A stretch of 64,000 nt of DNA from Jidongwangia harbinensis (GCF_020216025.1 NZ_JAIWNC010000038.1:1-64000); one strand, 5' to 3'; shown: positions 1 to 8,886, counted from the first letter of the stretch. Translations and numbers: made by a program. The notes: generated from the sequence alone by a model not told the origin.

Positions 1-204
1 GGTGCAGTGGCGCGGCGTGGCGGGGCGCGGCGCGGTGCAGTGGCGCGGCGTGGCGGGGCGCGGTGCAGTGGCGCGGCGCGGCGCGGCGTGGCGCGGCGCG
101 GTGCAGTGGCGCGGCGCGGTGCAGTGGCGTGGCGCGGTGGCGTGGCGTGGCGCGGTGGCGGCGGTGCGGTGCGGCGTGCGGCGTGCGGCGTGCGGCGTGC
201 GGCG
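1..204. repeat. GC-rich low-complexity repeat tract
   Basis: The first 204 bases are almost only G and C and are built from irregular copies of GGTGCAGTGGCGCGGCG, seen near 1, 35, 62, 101 and 118, then short GCGTGCG units. Reading frames across it give only Arg/Gly/Ala/Trp low-complexity peptides, so I see no gene. The left edge is cut by the window. Confidence 0.7.
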
Positions 205-390
205 ATCTTGGAGTTGTGGTGGCGACATAAGGGGCATCACACCGACGAATCGGGCACCACAAGTCCAAGGTCAACGGGAACGCAGGCGCTGAACGAGATG
301 GAGCGGGGCGCGGGCGGGGTGCGTGCCGGCGTGGCGGAGGGGTGACGTCCGTGTGGCGACGCGGCGCGCTCCGCACCCGAAGTCCCCACA
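205..390. other. intergenic, no gene seen
   Basis: No convincing coding frame. It opens with the motif GATCTTGGAG (204-213), which recurs in the intergenic inverted repeat near 6245-6335. At 351-391 a GTGTGG...CCACAC pair encloses a GC-rich segment and may fold as a hairpin. Confidence 0.4.
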
Positions 391-535
391 CGCCACCCAT
401 CGCCCAGCCACGTGTGGAACCACGCCACCCACCACACCCAAAACCCCCACACACCACCCACCACCCAGCCACGTGCAGAACCACGCCACCCACCACACCC
501 AAAACCCCCACACCACCCAGCCACGGCACCCACCG
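391..535. repeat. 61-bp tandem repeat (about 2.3 units)
   Basis: CGTG(T/C)(G/A)(G/A)GAACCACG-type units start at 411 and 472, exactly 61 bp apart, followed by a shortened third unit near 522. They are C/A-rich (CACCCACCACACCC) and clearly resemble the 61-bp array at 27015-27214. The stretch 536-739, up to the next gene, shows nothing else recognisable. Confidence 0.65.
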
Positions 536-739
536 CACCGGAAGTCGCCACAGAGCAGGGGTCGCGACTGGAGACCACCCCGCCCGGTACAAGGTCAGAC
601 CCGGGGACGGCGGAAAGACCGGTACCACGTGGACGGCCGTGACGTGTTCGTCCGGCCGCCATTCGAAGGCCATCCGCCGTTGAGGACTCGCCGTGAGATT
701 GATGCCGTTCCTTGCATGTCGATCTCTGGAGACGTTGAG

Positions 740-2449
740 ATGGGTCACGGTCATCACCCGCACGAGCACGAGCACCAGCACGACGCTTCGGACGTACCCC
801 CGGCTCTGGATCTGAGCGTGCCGGACGATGAGCTGTCGCCCGCCGACGTCTCCCGGCGGGGTTTCCTGCGTGGCGCCGGTCTGCTCGGGGCCGGCGCGGC
901 CGCGTCGGTGCTCGCCGCGCCGTCGGTGGCCGCCGCGGCCGGGTTGCCGCACGCGCACGGGCCGGCCGGCGGGGGCAGCGAGAAGGGCGGCTTCCGGTGG
1001 CTCGCGGGTGATCATCACATTCACACCCAGTACAGCTCGGACGGTCAGTACCGGGTGATCGACCAGGCGCAGCAAGGGCAGGCGTTCGGGCTGGACTGGC
1101 TGGTCATCACGGATCATGGCAGCAACGCGCACGCGAAGATCGGGGTGGAGAAGGTCAACCCGGACATCGTGGCCACCCGCAAGGAACTGCCGGGGCTGCT
1201 GACCTTCCAGGGTCTGGAGTGGAACATCCCGGCGGCCGAGCATGCCACCGTGTTCGTGCATCCGGGACGGCACGAGGTCGAGGTGCTGAAGAAGTTCGAG
1301 CAGGCGTACGACGGGACGCAACTGCCGGCGAGCAACACCGAGGCACAGAACGAGGCGGCCGCGATCGCCGGCATCAAGTTTCTCGGGGAGCAGGTCCGGG
1401 CCCGCAAGGTGGAGGGCGCGCTGTTCCTGGCGAACCACCCGGGGCGCCGTGGCGTCGACTCGCCGCACGAGTTGCGCAACTGGCGGGACGCCGACCCGAC
1501 GGTGGCGATCGGCATGGAGGGCGCGCCCGGGCACCAGGCGGCCGGCATCCCGGCGCCGCACGGGCGGGGCGGGACCCGCGGCTACTACGACAACAACCCG
1601 TCGGCCGCGTCGTTCGCCGGCTATCCGCTGGAGACGTACCGGACCTGGGGTGGCTTCGACTGGATGACCGCCACCGTCGGCGGGTTGTGGGACAGTCTGC
1701 TGGCCGAGGGCAAGGCGTGGTGGATCACCGTGAACTCGGACAGCCACGTCAACTATCTGGACACCTCCGAGCGGGGCCCGGGCGGCGCCTTCGACGTGGA
1801 CGGCCGGTATCCGGACCCGGTGCACGCCGGGCGGCCCAACACCAGCGCGGGCGACTTCTGGCCGGGCTTCTACGGGCGCACCAACGTGGGCGCGCGCAAC
1901 GCCACCTACAAGGCCGTGATGGACGGCCTGCGGGACGGCCGGGTCTGGGTGGACCACGGCCGGCTGATCAAAAACCTGGATGCCCGGGTACGGGTGGCCG
2001 GCGACCACCGGGCGGCCACGGGTACGCCGCTCGGCGGGGTACTGCGGGTCAAGCGCGGCGTGCCGACCGAACTGACCCTCGAGATCGATCTGCAGGACCG
2101 GCCGAACTGGGCGCAGTTCGTGCCGGTGCTCCGCCGCGTCGACGTGATCGTCGGCACGGTCACCGGCCCGGTCGCCGACAAAGACGCCTTCACCGCGCCG
2201 GACACTCGCGTCGTGCAGTCGTACGAGGTGTCGGCCGGCGCCCGGCGGCTGTCCGTCCGGTATCCGCTGGGCCGCCTGGACAAGCCGTTCTACCTGCGGC
2301 TGCGGGGCACCGACGGCAAGCGCACCCAGCCCGGCCTGATGGGTGCGGCGACCGACCCGTACGGCCCGAAGCTGGACGTGCTCGGCGACGCGGACCCGTG
2401 GGGCGACCTGTGGTTCTACACCAACCCGATCTGGGTGCTGCCGCGGTGA
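740..2449 (+). CDS. Tat-exported CehA/McbA-type PHP-domain metallohydrolase
   Basis: 569 aa. The start is ATG 740 because GGAG (728-731) lies 8 nt upstream; longer in-frame starts run into the C/A repeat. The His-rich N-terminus (residues 3-14) is followed by a twin-arginine motif SRRGFL (38-43) and an Ala-rich hydrophobic segment, so the protein should be exported folded. PHP-type metal ligands are visible: HHIH (92-95), TDHG (124-127), HPGRRGVD and a C-terminal NSDSH. This matches the CehA/McbA family of metal-dependent hydrolases (PHP fold, phosphoesterase or amidohydrolase chemistry). The substrate is unknown. The stop overlaps the next GTG by 4 bp. Confidence 0.85.
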   Translation: MGHGHHPHEHEHQHDASDVPPALDLSVPDDELSPADVSRRGFLRGAGLLGAGAAASVLAAPSVAAAAGLPHAHGPAGGGSEKGGFRWLAGDHHIHTQYSSDGQYRVIDQAQQGQAFGLDWLVITDHGSNAHAKIGVEKVNPDIVATRKELPGLLTFQGLEWNIPAAEHATVFVHPGRHEVEVLKKFEQAYDGTQLPASNTEAQNEAAAIAGIKFLGEQVRARKVEGALFLANHPGRRGVDSPHELRNWRDADPTVAIGMEGAPGHQAAGIPAPHGRGGTRGYYDNNPSAASFAGYPLETYRTWGGFDWMTATVGGLWDSLLAEGKAWWITVNSDSHVNYLDTSERGPGGAFDVDGRYPDPVHAGRPNTSAGDFWPGFYGRTNVGARNATYKAVMDGLRDGRVWVDHGRLIKNLDARVRVAGDHRAATGTPLGGVLRVKRGVPTELTLEIDLQDRPNWAQFVPVLRRVDVIVGTVTGPVADKDAFTAPDTRVVQSYEVSAGARRLSVRYPLGRLDKPFYLRLRGTDGKRTQPGLMGAATDPYGPKLDVLGDADPWGDLWFYTNPIWVLPR

Positions 2450-2847
2450 CGGAGTCGTCGCACCCGGACCTGGCCGCGGCCGAGCATTGGATCGCGACGC
2501 TGGATCCGGCTCCGCCGCTGGCCTGCACGCATCTGGTCCGCACGCCGCGGCCGCACGTGGTGGTCACCCTGGACGCCACCACGGGCGGCCGGGCGGTCCG
2601 CTTCCCCGGCGTGGAGCACCTGGTCGGCACGCTCACCGTCGCGGACGTGCTGGCGCGTACCGCGATCGACCGGGTGGAGGTGCTGGGTGGCGGGGCGGCC
2701 GGGCCGGAGACGTTGCTGGACACCGACGACCACGTCCGTCCGGTGTGGCGCGACGGCGACCTGGTGCTGACCACGACGCCGGCCGCCGGCGGGCGCCTGA
2801 TGCCGTTCGAACGGCGGCACCCGACGCCGTGCTGCGCCGCCCACTGA
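2446..2847 (+). CDS. conserved hypothetical protein, 133 aa
   Basis: The GTG start overlaps the TGA of the preceding metallohydrolase (GTGA), which implies translational coupling. No signal peptide, membrane segment or catalytic motif was recognised. The middle reads as a compact alpha/beta domain (RPHVVVTLDATTGG...VEHLVGTLTVADVL). The C-terminus has a tandem Cys pair (PTPCCAAH). Its function is not recognisable; coupling suggests a role linked to the exported hydrolase. Confidence 0.6.
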   Translation: MTESSHPDLAAAEHWIATLDPAPPLACTHLVRTPRPHVVVTLDATTGGRAVRFPGVEHLVGTLTVADVLARTAIDRVEVLGGGAAGPETLLDTDDHVRPVWRDGDLVLTTTPAAGGRLMPFERRHPTPCCAAH

Positions 2848-2881
2848 GCGTCGTGGTCCGGGGCCCTGGCAGGGTGGAGGG

Positions 2882-3175
2882 ATGCTGGTTGCGTTCTCTG
2901 TGACCCCGCTGGGCGGGGGCGAATCCGTGGGCGACCTGGTCGCCGAGGCGGTGCGCGTGGTCCGGGCCTCCGGCCTGCCGAACCGCACCGACGCCATGTT
3001 CACCACGATCGAGGGTGAGTGGGACGAGGTGATGGCGGTCGTCAAACAGGCCGTGGACGTGGTGGCGGCCGGCGCGCCGCGGGTCAGCCTGTCCCTCAAG
3101 GCGGACGTCCGGCCCGGCGTGACGGGCGCGCTCACCAGCAAGGTCGAGCACATCGAGCGCCGGTTGGCCGAGTGA
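2882..3175 (+). CDS. thiamine-binding protein, MTH1187/YqgV family (DUF77)
   Basis: 97 aa, the usual length for this family. The N-terminal LVAFSVTPLGGGESVGDLVAEAV and the later TTIEGEWDEVMAVVKQA are the typical two halves of the ferredoxin-like fold known from MTH1187/YkoF-type thiamine-binding proteins. Cytoplasmic. Its stop overlaps the GTG of the following HAD phosphatase gene by 4 bp, so the two are probably coupled. Assignment is by remembered family pattern only. Confidence 0.75.
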   Translation: MLVAFSVTPLGGGESVGDLVAEAVRVVRASGLPNRTDAMFTTIEGEWDEVMAVVKQAVDVVAAGAPRVSLSLKADVRPGVTGALTSKVEHIERRLAE

Positions 3176-3864
3176 GCGCGCCACGTCGGCTGGTCATGTG
3201 GGACATCGACCGCACGCTGCTGTACGGCGGCGGGGTCGCAGCCCGCGCGTGGCAGGCGGCGTTCGTCGAGCTGACCGGGGTGGCCTGGCGGGAGACACCG
3301 GCGTTCGGCGGGCGTACCGACGCGGACATCTGCGCCGAGGTGTTCGCCACGCACGGCGTCACCGACTGCACGCCGGAACGGTTCTTCGCCCGGTACGTCG
3401 AGCTGGTGCACGCCGACCGGCACCTCTTCGCCGAGCAGGGCGCGCTGCTGCCCGGCGTCCGCGAGGTGCTGGACCGGCTCGGCGCCGACCGGACCGTGGT
3501 GCAGACGCTGGTCACCGGCAACGTGCCGGAGGTGGCCGCGGCCAAGGTGGCCGCGTTCGGCCTGAGCGGCGCGTTCGACGCCGAGGTGGGTGGCTACGGT
3601 ACGGACGACCGGGTACGCGCCACGCTGGTGCGCCGCAGCCGGGAGCGGGCCGAGGCGAAGTACGGCGGGCCGCTGGCCGTGGTGGTCGTCGGCGACACCG
3701 AGCACGACGTGACCGCGGCGCTGGCCAACGGCGCCTTCGCGGTCGGCGTGGCCACCGGCAACACCAGCGCGGCGACCCTGGCCGAGGCGGGCGCGGACGT
3801 CGTACTCCCGGATTTGTCCGATGTGGAAGCCGTGGTGCGCGTCCTGGGCGGGTCACCGCCATAA
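3172..3864 (+). CDS. HAD-superfamily hydrolase (phosphoglycolate-phosphatase-like)
   Basis: 230 aa from GTG 3172, which overlaps the upstream stop (GTGA). HAD motif I appears as MWDIDRTLL near the N-terminus with nucleophile and acid Asp residues, motif II as TLVTGN, and motif IV as VVVVGDTEHDVTAAL. An alpha-helical cap lies between motifs I and II. The family dephosphorylates small phosphometabolites; the substrate cannot be told from sequence. Cytoplasmic, in a short operon with the thiamine-binding protein. Confidence 0.85.
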   Translation: MSAPRRLVMWDIDRTLLYGGGVAARAWQAAFVELTGVAWRETPAFGGRTDADICAEVFATHGVTDCTPERFFARYVELVHADRHLFAEQGALLPGVREVLDRLGADRTVVQTLVTGNVPEVAAAKVAAFGLSGAFDAEVGGYGTDDRVRATLVRRSRERAEAKYGGPLAVVVVGDTEHDVTAALANGAFAVGVATGNTSAATLAEAGADVVLPDLSDVEAVVRVLGGSPP

Positions 3865-3871
3865 TCGACCG

Positions 3872-5044
3872 ATGCCCTTCGCCGCCCCCGCCCCGCCCCC
3901 GGACGACGACCTCGGACAGCTCGCCGACCTGATCGTCACCTGGTCCGGTCTCGTGCTGGCCGGGTTCGCGCTGCTGATGTCCGTGCTCACCATCCTGTTC
4001 GTGGCGGCCGGCTTCGTCGGCATCCGGGAACTGCGCTCGATCCGGGAGACCGGCCAGCGTGCCCGCCGCGAGCTGGACGAGCAGAAGCGGGTGGCCGGCG
4101 AGATCCTGGACGAGGGCAACCGGGCGGTGCAGGCCGCCGAGGCGCTGTCGGTGGAGGCGAACGAACTGCTCGACCGGGCCCGCACCGCGGCCGAGGTGAC
4201 CGAGACGCAGTCCGAGTCGATCCGGCAGCTCAACGTGCGGCTGCAGACCCAGATCAGCGACCTGGACCAGCGGGTCAGCACCATCGTCGAGGTGTCGTAC
4301 CTGTTCAACCAGGGCGAGGCGGCGTACCGCACCGGCCAGTACGAGAAGGCCATCGAGTTCCTCCAGCGGGCGCTGGAACTGGACCCGAAGAACACCCGGG
4401 TGCGGTACCGGCTGGGCCGCTCGCTGACCAACCTGGGCCGGGACGCCGAGGCCGCGCACGAGTTGCGGGCCGCGATCGACGGAGGGCTGCTGCGGGACCG
4501 CGGCGAGCGGGCGCTGGCGTACCTGTACCGCTACACCGACCCGAACGCCGCGCATCTGCACGCCGACCGGGCCACCGAGGCGGGCCCGGACCATGCCACC
4601 AACTGGAACTGCCTAGGCCTGCTGCGGCGGGACTCCGGTGACTTCGCCGGGTCCCGCGACGCGCACCTGCGGGCGTACGAGCTGGACCCGACGTTGATCA
4701 CCACCCCGTTCTACCTGGCCCTGCTGGCCGCGCAGATGCAGGCGTTCCCGCAGGCCCGGGAACGCTCCACCGAGGCGATGAACCTGCTCGAGGAGGGCGA
4801 GCGCCGGGCGAAGATCAAGAACATCTGGGCGGCCGTGATCCGGTGGTCGGACACGGTGCTGCGGGGTTCCTACGACGACGCCGACCGGTACGCCGCCGAA
4901 CTCACCGAGACCTGCCCGTCCGCGCGCCGCGCCCAGGAGATCTGCGACCACATGGAATTCCTGCTCCGGGCGCTCTCCCGGGAACAGCACCGGGAACGGT
5001 ACGTCGGTACCATGGAGCGGATCTGGCTGACCGGGGCCAACTGA
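3872..5044 (+). CDS. membrane-anchored TPR-repeat protein
   Basis: 390 aa. ATG 3872 was chosen because it comes just after the upstream stop and starts a clean N-terminus. One membrane helix spans about residues 25-49. A long charged helical segment follows (IRETGQRARRELDEQKRV..., likely coiled coil to about residue 140), then tetratricopeptide repeats from about residue 150 (EAAYRTGQYEKAIEFLQRAL, typical TPR spacing) to the end. This suggests a scaffold facing the cytoplasm. No enzymatic motif; partners unknown. Confidence 0.75.
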   Translation: MPFAAPAPPPDDDLGQLADLIVTWSGLVLAGFALLMSVLTILFVAAGFVGIRELRSIRETGQRARRELDEQKRVAGEILDEGNRAVQAAEALSVEANELLDRARTAAEVTETQSESIRQLNVRLQTQISDLDQRVSTIVEVSYLFNQGEAAYRTGQYEKAIEFLQRALELDPKNTRVRYRLGRSLTNLGRDAEAAHELRAAIDGGLLRDRGERALAYLYRYTDPNAAHLHADRATEAGPDHATNWNCLGLLRRDSGDFAGSRDAHLRAYELDPTLITTPFYLALLAAQMQAFPQARERSTEAMNLLEEGERRAKIKNIWAAVIRWSDTVLRGSYDDADRYAAELTETCPSARRAQEICDHMEFLLRALSREQHRERYVGTMERIWLTGAN

Positions 5045-5074
5045 GAATCCGCCGACAACGAGGTCGGGTGACAC

Positions 5075-5743
5075 GTGCGCCGTCCCTTACACAGACCGCA
5101 GATGTTCATGGACGTCATCCGGCTGCCGCACCGCACCGAAGACCTGGCGCCGCGGCAGATTCAGAAGGTCAACCGGCTCCGCCGCCCGCTGATCGACGAC
5201 CGGGGCTCGCGGCAGCACGCCACCAACCGGCGGGTCAAGCGGGCCATGGCGGACGGCCTGGTCGCCGCCGGGGTGACCGGCGTCCTGGACTGGGGCTGCG
5301 GCTACCACCCGCTCCGGCCGTACCTTCCGCGTGACGTGGCCCTCGTCGGCGTCGACATCGACCCCGAGGTGGTCGCGGAGAACCGCAGGCTCGGCCTGGA
5401 GTGCTACGACCCGGAGGACGCCGCCCTGCAGTACGCCGACCGGCCACCGTCCGCGCTGGTCAGCGTGTTCGTCTTCCACTTCCGGCTGCCCACCGCGCAC
5501 ATCGCCGCGATGGCCGAACTGGTCGGCACGGACGGCTTCCTGCTGGCCAACGTGTACCGCCGCGACGAGCAGTCCCGCGGCCGGCTGGTGACCGCGTTCC
5601 GGGAGCGGGGCCTCCAGGTGACCCGGGAGAAGGACCCCACCGAAGCCGCCACCGGTCACGAGTTCTGGTTCCTGGCCCGTCCCCGGGTCACCGGCAACCT
5701 CGCCGACAAGGTGCTGCACACCGTGCTCCGCGGCATGGCGTGA
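5075..5743 (+). CDS. class I SAM-dependent methyltransferase-like protein
   Basis: 222 aa from GTG 5075; an alternative in-frame ATG lies at 5102. The glycine-rich SAM loop is visible as VLDWGCGYHP near residue 70, followed by the acidic strand end VGVDIDPEVV. The segment after motif I is short and the C-terminal half (ATGHEFWFLARP) ends in a basic helix. An Arg/Lys-rich N-terminus of about 60 residues could bind nucleic acid, but this is inference. Target unknown. Confidence 0.65.
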   Translation: MRRPLHRPQMFMDVIRLPHRTEDLAPRQIQKVNRLRRPLIDDRGSRQHATNRRVKRAMADGLVAAGVTGVLDWGCGYHPLRPYLPRDVALVGVDIDPEVVAENRRLGLECYDPEDAALQYADRPPSALVSVFVFHFRLPTAHIAAMAELVGTDGFLLANVYRRDEQSRGRLVTAFRERGLQVTREKDPTEAATGHEFWFLARPRVTGNLADKVLHTVLRGMA

Positions 5744-5747
5744 CCGG

Positions 5748-6179
5748 GTGGATCTCACCGAGGTCACCGTGGAGGCGACCTTCGGGCTGCGGTCCGGGGT
5801 GCTGGGCTGGGCGGAGCCGGCCACCCGGATAGACGACGGGACCGCGTCCCACCTCGCCCTGGTGGACGGGACCGCGGTGATCGCGGTGGTGTCGCATGCC
5901 AGGTGGCCGTGTCCGGACGCGCCGGAACAGCCGGCCCGGTACTTCTGGGCGATGGCGGTGGACGGCGCCCACCGCGGCCGGGGAGCCGGCCGCCGGCTGC
6001 TCGCCGCGGTCGCCGATCGGGCGCGCTCGGCGGGCGAGTCGATCCTGTGGGCGGACGCCCGCGCATCGGCCGTCGGCTTCTACGTCGCGTGCGGCGCCCG
6101 GGTGGTCGGCCCGCCCTACGTCGACGAGGTGACCGGCCTGACCGACCGGCGCGTGCTGCTCCCGGTCGACGGCGGCTAG
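5748..6179 (+). CDS. GNAT-family N-acetyltransferase
   Basis: 143 aa, GTG start 5 nt after the previous stop, so probably co-transcribed. The acetyl-CoA-binding motif A is clear: DGAHRGRGAGRRLLAAVADRA, with the R-G-x-G-x-G/A core. Before it are AMAV strand residues, and after it the SVGFYVACGARVVGPPYV motif B region. The fold transfers an acetyl group to a small-molecule or protein amine; the acceptor is unknown. Confidence 0.8.
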   Translation: MDLTEVTVEATFGLRSGVLGWAEPATRIDDGTASHLALVDGTAVIAVVSHARWPCPDAPEQPARYFWAMAVDGAHRGRGAGRRLLAAVADRARSAGESILWADARASAVGFYVACGARVVGPPYVDEVTGLTDRRVLLPVDGG

Positions 6180-6244
6180 ATCTCGGAACGCCGCGATCTG
6201 ATTTGTTCCGCTTCGTGCCGGTGTCGCGCCGTTCGGTACCGGTT

Positions 6245-6335
6245 AGATCTTGGAGGCTGGGGCAGATCTTGGAGAGGAAACGCCCCTCCGGGGGGGGCGG
6301 TGCGGCTCCAAGATTCGTGCGAGCCTCCAAGATCT
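6245..6335. repeat. nested inverted repeat between convergent genes
   Basis: The outer arms AGATCTTGGAGGCT (6245-6258) and AGCCTCCAAGATCT (6322-6335) are perfectly complementary. Inside them AGATCTTGGAG (6264-6274) pairs with CTCCAAGATT (6306-6315), and the centre has CGCCCC/GGGGCG. The element lies between the convergent acetyltransferase and uppS genes and could act as a bidirectional terminator or be a dispersed repeat. The remainder of 6180-6414 shows nothing else. Confidence 0.7.
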
Positions 6336-6414
6336 CGCCGGAATAAGGCCGCATACCGGGCAAAGCCGCCCGCCGAGAAGGGCCGGGAGCCGACGCCCCC
6401 TGGGAACTGGTCGG

Positions 6415-7200
6415 CTAGCCGGCCGGGGCGACCGGGTTGGGCACGGCGCCGCCGAAACGGCGGTCCCGGCTCGCGTACAGCTCGCACGCATACCACAGGT
6501 GGCGGCGGTCGAAGTCGGGCCAGAGCGTGTCCAGGAAGACCAGCTCCGCGTACGCCGCCTGCCAGAGCAGGAAGTTCGACGTGCGCTGCTCGCCGGACGG
6601 GCGCAGGAACAGGTCCACCTCCGGCACCTCGGGGTGGTAGAGGTACTTCGCGATGGTCTTCTCGTTGATCTTGTCGGGCTTGAGGCGGCCGGCCGCCACC
6701 TCCCGGGCGATCGCGGCGGTCGCGTCGGCGATCTCGGCCTGGCCGCCGTAGTTGACGCAGAACTGCAGCGTCAGCGTGGAGTTGCCGCGGGACATCTCCT
6801 CGGCCGTCTGCAACTCCGAGATCACGCTCTTCCACAGCCGGCCGGCCCGCCCGGACCACACCACCCGCACGCCCAGCTCGACCAGCTGGTCCCGGCGCCG
6901 GCGGATCACGTCCCGGTTGAAGCCCATCAGGAAGCGCACCTCCTCGGGCGAGCGTTTCCAGTTCTCGGTGGAGAACGCGTACGCCGAGAGGTACGGGATG
7001 CCCAGCTCGATCGCGCCCTCGATGGTGTCGAACAGCGAGAACTCGCCCTGCTCGTGGCCCTTGGTGCGGGACAGGCCGCGCTCCTTGGCCCAGCGCCCGT
7101 TGCCGTCCATCACGAGCGCCACGTGTTTCGGCAGCGCCTCCCGCGGGATCACCGGGGGTGTCACACCGGAGATGTGGGGGGCGGGCGGTCGGGGTGTCAC
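6415..7200 (-). CDS. uppS: isoprenyl transferase (cis-prenyltransferase, UppS family)
   Basis: 261 aa. The start is GTG 7200, which overlaps the recO stop (GTGA), so the longer upstream reading is rejected. The catalytic Asp is in HVALVMDGNGRWA (Asp32), and the family signatures FSTENWKR and RPSGEQRTSNFLLWQAAY are intact. The enzyme condenses isopentenyl diphosphate units in cis to make the polyprenyl diphosphate lipid carrier for peptidoglycan and other cell-wall glycans. It acts at the membrane face. Coupled downstream of recO, as usual in actinomycetes. Confidence 0.93.
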   Translation of the reverse strand: MTPRPPAPHISGVTPPVIPREALPKHVALVMDGNGRWAKERGLSRTKGHEQGEFSLFDTIEGAIELGIPYLSAYAFSTENWKRSPEEVRFLMGFNRDVIRRRRDQLVELGVRVVWSGRAGRLWKSVISELQTAEEMSRGNSTLTLQFCVNYGGQAEIADATAAIAREVAAGRLKPDKINEKTIAKYLYHPEVPEVDLFLRPSGEQRTSNFLLWQAAYAELVFLDTLWPDFDRRHLWYACELYASRDRRFGGAVPNPVAPAG

Positions 7201-7970
7201 GGATTCTCCCGTCGGTCGACCAGTGGCAGCGAGCGCAGTGCCCGCTCCATGTGCCATTGCAGGTGTGCGGCGACCAGCCCGCTGCACTCGCGGCGGACCG
7301 GGCTCTCGGCCGCGTCGGCGACCTGCCAGTCGCCGACGGTCAACGCGGTCATCAGACCCAGCGTGGCCGGCGCCGGGTGGGCCGCGCCGGGTGGGCGGCA
7401 GTCCGGGCAGACCGAACCCCCGGCGGGTACGGAAAAAGCGCCGTGCTGCCCCGGCGTGCCGCACACCGCGCACGCGGCCAGTGCCGGCGCCCAGCCGGCC
7501 ACCGACATGCCCCGCAGCAGGTAGGCGTCGAGCACCAGGCTGCCGGCGTGTTCCCGGGCGGCGAGCGCCTTGAGCGCGCCGAGCGTGAGCTGGAACAGGC
7601 GCAGGGCCGGCTCGCGCTCGACCGGGGTGAGCCGCTCGGCGGTCTCGGCGATCGCGCTGGCCGCGGTGTAGCGCGGGTAGTCGTCGAGGAACTCCTTGCC
7701 GTACAGCGCGACCGCCTCGACCTGGCTCACCGAGTGCAGCGAGCTGCCCACACCCTCGGGCGAGCCGGCGAGCTGCAGGTCGATGTGGCCGAACGGCTCC
7801 AGCCGGGCGCCGAACCGGGACATCGTGCGGCGGACCCCCCGGGCGACCGCCCGCAGCCGGCCGTGCCGGCGGGTCAGCAGCGTGATGATCCGGTCGCTCT
7901 CGCCCAGTTTCTGCACGCGCAGCACCACCGCGTCGTCGCGGTAGAGCTGGCGGCGGTATCCGGCGGGCAC
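7197..7970 (-). CDS. recO: DNA repair protein RecO
   Basis: 257 aa from a GTG at 7970. The N-terminal OB-fold segment (YRDDAVVLRVQKLGESDRIITLLTRRHGRLRAVARGVRR) is the standard RecO opening. A zinc-type Cys pattern follows at CAVCG...CPDCR. RecO works with RecF/RecR to load RecA on gapped DNA and anneals SSB-coated strands. Translationally coupled to uppS. A hairpin lies 30 bp upstream, in the divergent region with the DUF4097 lipoprotein gene. Confidence 0.93.
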   Translation of the reverse strand: MPAGYRRQLYRDDAVVLRVQKLGESDRIITLLTRRHGRLRAVARGVRRTMSRFGARLEPFGHIDLQLAGSPEGVGSSLHSVSQVEAVALYGKEFLDDYPRYTAASAIAETAERLTPVEREPALRLFQLTLGALKALAAREHAGSLVLDAYLLRGMSVAGWAPALAACAVCGTPGQHGAFSVPAGGSVCPDCRPPGAAHPAPATLGLMTALTVGDWQVADAAESPVRRECSGLVAAHLQWHMERALRSLPLVDRRENP

Positions 7971-7999
7971 CGGGCCATTCTGCCCTGCGGGTACGACAA

Positions 8000-8019
8000 A
8001 CCCTGAGGCATCTCAGGGT
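8000..8019. promoter_or_regulatory. perfect inverted repeat in divergent promoter region
   Basis: ACCCTGAG-GCAT-CTCAGGGT is an 8-bp-arm palindrome between recO (-) and the DUF4097 lipoprotein gene (+). It is followed by GTTTT on the + strand. In a divergent region an operator is at least as likely as a terminator. The regulator is unknown. Confidence 0.45.
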
Positions 8020-8087
8020 GTTTTCCGGGACGCCTGGGTGACAGGACCGATGGCGCCGGTGTGCACCCCCGCCATAGCGTTCTCGGC

Positions 8088-8885
8088 ATGACCACGAACC
8101 TGACCCGGCGCACCGGCGCTCTCGCTGTCCTCGCCACGGCCGCCGCGACCGTGCTGGCCGGCTGCGACAACGGCGTGGGCGCGCGGCTGACGTTCCACGA
8201 CACCGAGAAGGTCAAGGTCAGCGAGATCGTGATGGCCGGGGGCAGCGGCGACGTGGCGGTCAAGACCGCGGCGATCACCGAGACCCGGATCACCCGGGTG
8301 GTGCACCGGCGGTCCGACCCGGAGCCCTCGTACCGGCTCGAGGGCACGGTGCTGCACATCGACACGGACTGCGGGCGGAACTGCACCGCGTCGTACCAGA
8401 TCGAGGCGCCGGCCGGGGTCAAGGTGCGCGGCGAGCTGCGCTCCGGCGACGTGGCCCTGGCCGACGTGGGTGCCGCCGACCTCAAGGTGACCAGCGGCAA
8501 CATCGCCGTGGCCGGGTCCACCGGCGCGGTCCAGGTGAAGACCACGTCCGGCGACATCGTGGTGCACAACGCCCGGGCCGGCGCGACGCTGAACGCCACC
8601 TCCGGCGACCTGCGGGTGATGAACGCGAACGGCGGCCCGGTCAACGCCCGCACCACCTCGGGCGACGTCGAGGTGCGGATCACCGAGGCGGCATCGGTGA
8701 CGGCACACACCACCAGCGGCGACGTCGAGGTGCTGGTGCCGTCCGGCGCGTACCAGGTGCGGACGAACACCAACTCGGGTGACGCCGAGGTGGCCGGCGT
8801 GGTGCGTGACCCGGCGTCCAAGAACGTGCTCGACATCAAGACCAGCAGCGGCGACGCCACCGTGGCGGGGCTGCCCGCGCCCTGA
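8088..8885 (+). CDS. DUF4097-family lipoprotein
   Basis: 265 aa from ATG 8088. The N-terminus is a lipoprotein signal peptide with lipobox LAGC (Cys at about residue 25). The rest is a repetitive beta-structure in which TTSGDV/ATSGDL/NSGDA units recur about every 20-30 residues, the hallmark of DUF4097 (putative adhesin-like beta-helix). It is expected on the outer face of the membrane. Molecular role unknown; family members often accompany envelope-stress regulators, but none is adjacent here. Confidence 0.8.
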   Translation: MTTNLTRRTGALAVLATAAATVLAGCDNGVGARLTFHDTEKVKVSEIVMAGGSGDVAVKTAAITETRITRVVHRRSDPEPSYRLEGTVLHIDTDCGRNCTASYQIEAPAGVKVRGELRSGDVALADVGAADLKVTSGNIAVAGSTGAVQVKTTSGDIVVHNARAGATLNATSGDLRVMNANGGPVNARTTSGDVEVRITEAASVTAHTTSGDVEVLVPSGAYQVRTNTNSGDAEVAGVVRDPASKNVLDIKTSSGDATVAGLPAP

Positions 8886-8886
8886 C

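Noticed and set aside
237..662. Minus-strand frame over the 61-bp repeat near the left end
   Set aside because: Trp/Gly/Val repeats mirror the DNA repeats, and there is no recognisable domain.
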